Shown piece after piece: positions 6,243 through 8,678 of a DNA stretch of 8,678 bases (position 1 is the first letter of the stretch; each line of letters begins with the position of its first letter). The notes under the pieces are model-generated. The model worked only from the letters and a program-made list of their open reading frames with translations, was not told the origin of the DNA and ran no database searches. The position numbers and the translations under genes were made by a program. Source of the DNA: CBDUXZ01 sp965371325 [NCBI: uncultured bacterium]. Lineage in GTDB: Bacteria > JAUYMQ01. The DNA lies in the NCBI GenBank assembly GCA_965371325.1, contig CBDUXZ010000060.1, forward strand, positions 1-8,678, written 5' to 3'.

Positions 6243-7967
6243 TCAGGCCGCCCCTTCGGGGCGCCAGCGCTCGTCCTCGCCCAGCCGCCGGGTCATCTCT
6301 TTCACGTTGATTGGCCGGCTAAAGTAATAGCCCTGCATCAGGTTGCACCCGTGTGCTCGCAGGAAGGTAAGCTGCTCGAGCGTTTCCACCCCTTCCGCGA
6401 TCACGCAAACATCCAGGCTCTTTGCCATCGCAATAATCGCCTCCACGATGGCGGCGTCCTCGGCGTCGCCCGGAATGTCCTGCACAAAGGAGCGGTCGAT
6501 CTTCAGAATGTCGATGGGAAAACGCTTGAGGTACCTGAGGGAGGAGTAGCCCGTACCGAAGTCGTCGATCGCGATGTGCACGCCCATCTCCTTCAGGGCG
6601 CCCAGTGTCGCGAGCGCGTCTTCCTCGTTGTGCATGAAGGTGCTCTCCGTAAGCTCGAGTTCCAGGAAGCCCGGATCAAGCCTTTCCTCTTCCAGCACCC
6701 GTGTAACCGTCTTAACCAGGTTTTTCTGATTGAACTGGCGGTTCGAGAGGTTCACGCCGACGCGAAGGCGAGGGAGCCCCGCGTCCTGCCAGGCCCGGGC
6801 CTGCGCGCAGGCGCTCTTCAATACCCAGTCGCCGATCGGGAAAATAAGTCCGGTCTCCTCGGCGAGCTGGATGAATTCGATCGGCTGGACAATTCCCCAT
6901 CCCGGGTGCTTCCACCGAATGAGCGCCTCCACCCCGACGAGCCTTTCGCTTTCCATGTCGACCTGCGGCTGGTACACCAGGAAGAACTCCTCGCGCTCCA
7001 CCGCCCGGCGGAGCGCATTCCCCATCTGCAGGTTCCGAGACGCCTTCGCGTTCATGACGGGTGAGTAAAACTGGTGGTTGTTCCGCCCCAGTTGCTTGGC
7101 CCGCTGAAGGGCGGAGTCGGCGTTCTTGAGGAGCGTCTCAGCGTCGTCGCCGTCGCTGGGGTACACACTCGAGCCGATGCTGACCGAAACGAAGAGTTCA
7201 TGATCATCGATGAGTGAAGGCTTCCTGAACTCGCTCATGAACTTGTCGACGACTTTGGCCACGTCGTCGGGCTCGGTTAGCTCGGACAGAAGCACCGAGA
7301 ATTCGTCACCCCCGAGCCGCGCGACGGTATCATTGGCGCGCAGGCACCCGGTGAGCCTTTCGGCGACCCGCTTGAGTAACCGATCGCCAATCGTATGGCC
7401 CAGCGTATCGTTAATGGTCTTGAAGTGATCAAGATCGAGTATCAGAACAGCCAGAATGCGGTCGTAGCGACGGGCGCGCGCCAGCGCCAGCTGTAGACGA
7501 TCATAGAGGAAGGGGCGATTGACGACGTTCGTCATGCTGTCGTAGCGGGACATGTGACGGAGCCGCTCCTCCATATTCTTGATCTCAATCGCGTAGCGCA
7601 TCGCGCGCACAAACGTATCGCCAGTTTCGCCGGTCTTTCCCTTGATCAGATATTCCTGGGCTCCGTTCTCGATAGCCTGGTTCTTCAGTACTTCGTCATT
7701 GGTGTCACCGAGCACCACGATCGGCGTCATGAGCGCCATCTCGCGCACCTGCGAAACCGTAGAAACGCCCCTGGAGTCGGGAAGGTTGAGATCAAGGAGG
7801 ACCACATCGAAGGTCTCTTCACTGAACTGGCGGAGAGCATCGCTGAGCCGTGACGCTCGGCGGAGCGCGAACCAGTCACGCCCGTCCTCGCCCAGAAGCG
7901 CTTCGAGGGAGGCCGCATCGCGGTCGTCGTCTTCCACCAGGAGGATGTCGATGTGCTTGCGGGGCAT
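6243..7967 (-). CDS. Response regulator with GGDEF and EAL domains (c-di-GMP turnover)
   Basis: A 574-residue soluble protein with three domains. Residues 5-125 form a receiver domain: acidic E12, D13, D14, phospho-acceptor D59 (LLDLNLPDS) and K109 (YLIKG). Residues about 135-305 form a GGDEF domain with intact GGDEF (219-223) and an upstream RxxD inhibitory site (R210-D213). Residues about 315-560 form an EAL domain with EALIRW (347-352), N406, ELTES (438-442), DDFGTGYSS (468-476), KIDRSF (489-494) and AEGVE (524-528). Both diguanylate cyclase and phosphodiesterase activities are therefore possible. The receiver has Gly87 where Thr or Ser is usual. ATG 7967 starts right at the receiver fold with only a weak GGAAT ribosome site. 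ATG 8033 (22 more residues) or 8045 are alternatives. No partner histidine kinase is visible. The gene ends 4 bases from the nadA stop. Confidence 0.92.
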   Translation of the reverse strand: MPRKHIDILLVEDDDRDAASLEALLGEDGRDWFALRRASRLSDALRQFSEETFDVVLLDLNLPDSRGVSTVSQVREMALMTPIVVLGDTNDEVLKNQAIENGAQEYLIKGKTGETGDTFVRAMRYAIEIKNMEERLRHMSRYDSMTNVVNRPFLYDRLQLALARARRYDRILAVLILDLDHFKTINDTLGHTIGDRLLKRVAERLTGCLRANDTVARLGGDEFSVLLSELTEPDDVAKVVDKFMSEFRKPSLIDDHELFVSVSIGSSVYPSDGDDAETLLKNADSALQRAKQLGRNNHQFYSPVMNAKASRNLQMGNALRRAVEREEFFLVYQPQVDMESERLVGVEALIRWKHPGWGIVQPIEFIQLAEETGLIFPIGDWVLKSACAQARAWQDAGLPRLRVGVNLSNRQFNQKNLVKTVTRVLEEERLDPGFLELELTESTFMHNEEDALATLGALKEMGVHIAIDDFGTGYSSLRYLKRFPIDILKIDRSFVQDIPGDAEDAAIVEAIIAMAKSLDVCVIAEGVETLEQLTFLRAHGCNLMQGYYFSRPINVKEMTRRLGEDERWRPEGAA

Positions 7968-8157
7968 TCGGATTCCAGCGTGAGACAGTTCGCTTGACGC
8001 TCCCGTCGCACCGGGCGGCGGGCCTTCGGACATGGCCGGCCGCATTCCCCAAAACAAGGGTACGGGCCGGACACGAAAACCTTTAGTATTTTCGGCTTGT
8101 TCAGGGGAAATCTTGAGGGCTTTACAAAGAAAGGAAGGACAGGTTGCCGGCCGGCTT
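7968..8157 (-). other. Upstream region of the c-di-GMP gene
   Basis: This stretch lies between two minus-strand genes. It holds a FliA-like promoter candidate (8089-8116) and alternative in-frame ATGs for the c-di-GMP gene at 8033 and 8045. The palindrome GCCGGCCGGC (8146-8155) lies just past the stop of the upstream gene. The palindrome has no loop or T-run and is not a clear terminator. Confidence 0.5.
8089..8116 (-). promoter_or_regulatory. Candidate FliA (sigma-28) promoter for the GGDEF-EAL gene
   Basis: On the minus strand TCAAGATT (8109-8116) is followed after 12 bases by GCCGAAAA (8089-8096). The flagellar sigma-28 consensus is roughly TAAAGTTT, 11 bases, then GCCGATAA; variants beginning TCAAG are known in several proteobacteria. 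The -10-like element matches at seven of eight positions. Transcription would start near 8080, upstream of all plausible ATGs (8045, 8033, 7967) but downstream of the far upstream in-frame start at 8204. The spacer is one base longer than consensus, so this is a candidate only. Confidence 0.42.
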
Positions 8158-8678
8158 TTATGCCGAATCGTCAGGCGCCAGGGCGGCCACGAGGGCGAGG
8201 TCACTTTGCCTGACCTTGTCGACGTCGAAGTCCTTCGCGCTTCGGGCCATTCGCGTAAGCGCCTCTCCTATCGGCATGACCGGCTCCGTCTCACCCCGCT
8301 TCACCCGGATCCACCGGACCGGGTTCACGCGGGCCACGACGTAGGCGCGCAGGTAAGGCGACTTGAAGCCGCGCTCCTGCAGCGCCTTCACGATTTTCGT
8401 CACCCGCGTATCGATATCCCTCAACCGTGAAGCCCATCCTTCGCGCTGGCGAAGACTCGACCTCAGCGTCCTGGTTGGCTCGAAGCGATCCACCTTTCGG
8501 AGCACGGGGTGATAGGCGCCGCCGGAGAACCGCTTCTCCGACTCATAGAGAATGCCGAGGGTAATGAGCGGCGCCGCTTCGAATTCGGCCTCGTAGTCGC
8601 TTTCGCGCGCCCGGGAATTTCTCGCGGCGATCTCCCGGGCCATTCGAATGACCTCGAGGCTCCGGTCGCGCAGGTTGT
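8158..8678 (-). CDS. Unidentified protein, C-terminal part (possibly ParB-related), cut by the window edge
   Basis: The frame stays open from the right edge to a TAA at 8158, giving 172 or more residues. An internal ATG at 8643 has no good ribosome site, and the coding frame continues upstream of it (NLRDRSLEVIR), so the true start is probably outside the window. The visible part is charged and Arg-rich, with no signal peptide or membrane segment. Recognisable stretches are APLITLGILYESEKRF, GWASRLRDIDTRVTKIV and ERGFKSPYLRAYVVARVNPV. The last recalls sequences I associate with ParB-type partition proteins, but this is an impression from memory, not a motif match, and the defining N-terminal domain is not visible. 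The gene points toward the c-di-GMP gene, 190 bases away. The candidate promoter in that gap argues for separate transcription. Confidence 0.6.
   Translation of the reverse strand, partial: NLRDRSLEVIRMAREIAARNSRARESDYEAEFEAAPLITLGILYESEKRFSGGAYHPVLRKVDRFEPTRTLRSSLRQREGWASRLRDIDTRVTKIVKALQERGFKSPYLRAYVVARVNPVRWIRVKRGETEPVMPIGEALTRMARSAKDFDVDKVRQSDLALVAALAPDDSA

Noticed and set aside
6351-7064. Plus-strand open frame of 237 codons opposite the EAL domain
   Set aside because: It is antisense to conserved EAL motifs and has no recognisable motif of its own.
8146-8155. GCCGGCCGGC as a terminator after the right-hand gene
   Set aside because: It is self-complementary without a loop and lacks a T-run, and similar GGCCGGCC strings (for example 8034-8041) occur nearby in GC-rich sequence.
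7968-8204. Extended N-terminus of the REC-GGDEF-EAL protein from 8204
   Set aside because: It would overlap the end of the upstream gene and lies upstream of the FliA-like promoter. The added residues have no domain, and the receiver fold starts at once after ATG 7967.

Overview
The window is GC-rich bacterial chromosomal DNA with tightly packed genes on both strands. It carries a Sec-exported penicillin-acylase-type hydrolase, a UMF1/Atg22-like transporter, an AmmeMemoRadiSam pair, a NadA and a REC-GGDEF-EAL protein. Together these suggest a Gram-negative bacterium, possibly a deltaproteobacterium or neighbouring lineage. I cannot name the taxon from sequence alone. I see no tRNA, rRNA, CRISPR array, prophage or intact insertion sequence.

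Layout. Positions 1-451 (-) hold the N-terminal part of an S45 penicillin acylase family protein with a signal peptide; it runs off the left edge. Positions 452-726 are a divergent intergenic region with candidate promoters and a palindromic, repeat-like segment that ends exactly at the start codon of the next gene. Positions 727-2091 (+) encode the 12-TM UMF1 transporter. It meets a metallo-beta-lactamase-fold hydrolase (2088-2825, -) tail to tail, and the two stop codons share the bases TTAA. Upstream on the same strand is the AmmeMemoRadiSam radical SAM enzyme (3010-4131, -). It is transcribed divergently from its partner, the Memo-like protein B (4286-5080, +). nadA (quinolinate synthase, 5225-6238, +) follows and converges with a 574-residue REC-GGDEF-EAL protein (6243-7967, -), leaving 4 bases between the stops. 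A gene truncated by the right edge (8158-8678, -) ends 190 bases upstream of it.

How the genes fit together. The centre is the most interesting part: the radical SAM enzyme and the Memo-like protein form two of the three parts of the AmmeMemoRadiSam set, whose biochemical role is unsettled. The third part (AMMECR1, protein A) is not in the window. NadA next door is another [4Fe-4S] enzyme, but a functional link is not shown by the sequence. The c-di-GMP protein keeps both active sites and the c-di-GMP inhibitory motif. A sequence resembling a flagellar sigma-28 (FliA) promoter lies upstream of it, which would tie it to motility control. Other observations are an unusual duplicated peptide in the Memo-like protein, a G9 tract in the hydrolase, and a receiver domain lacking its usual Thr/Ser.
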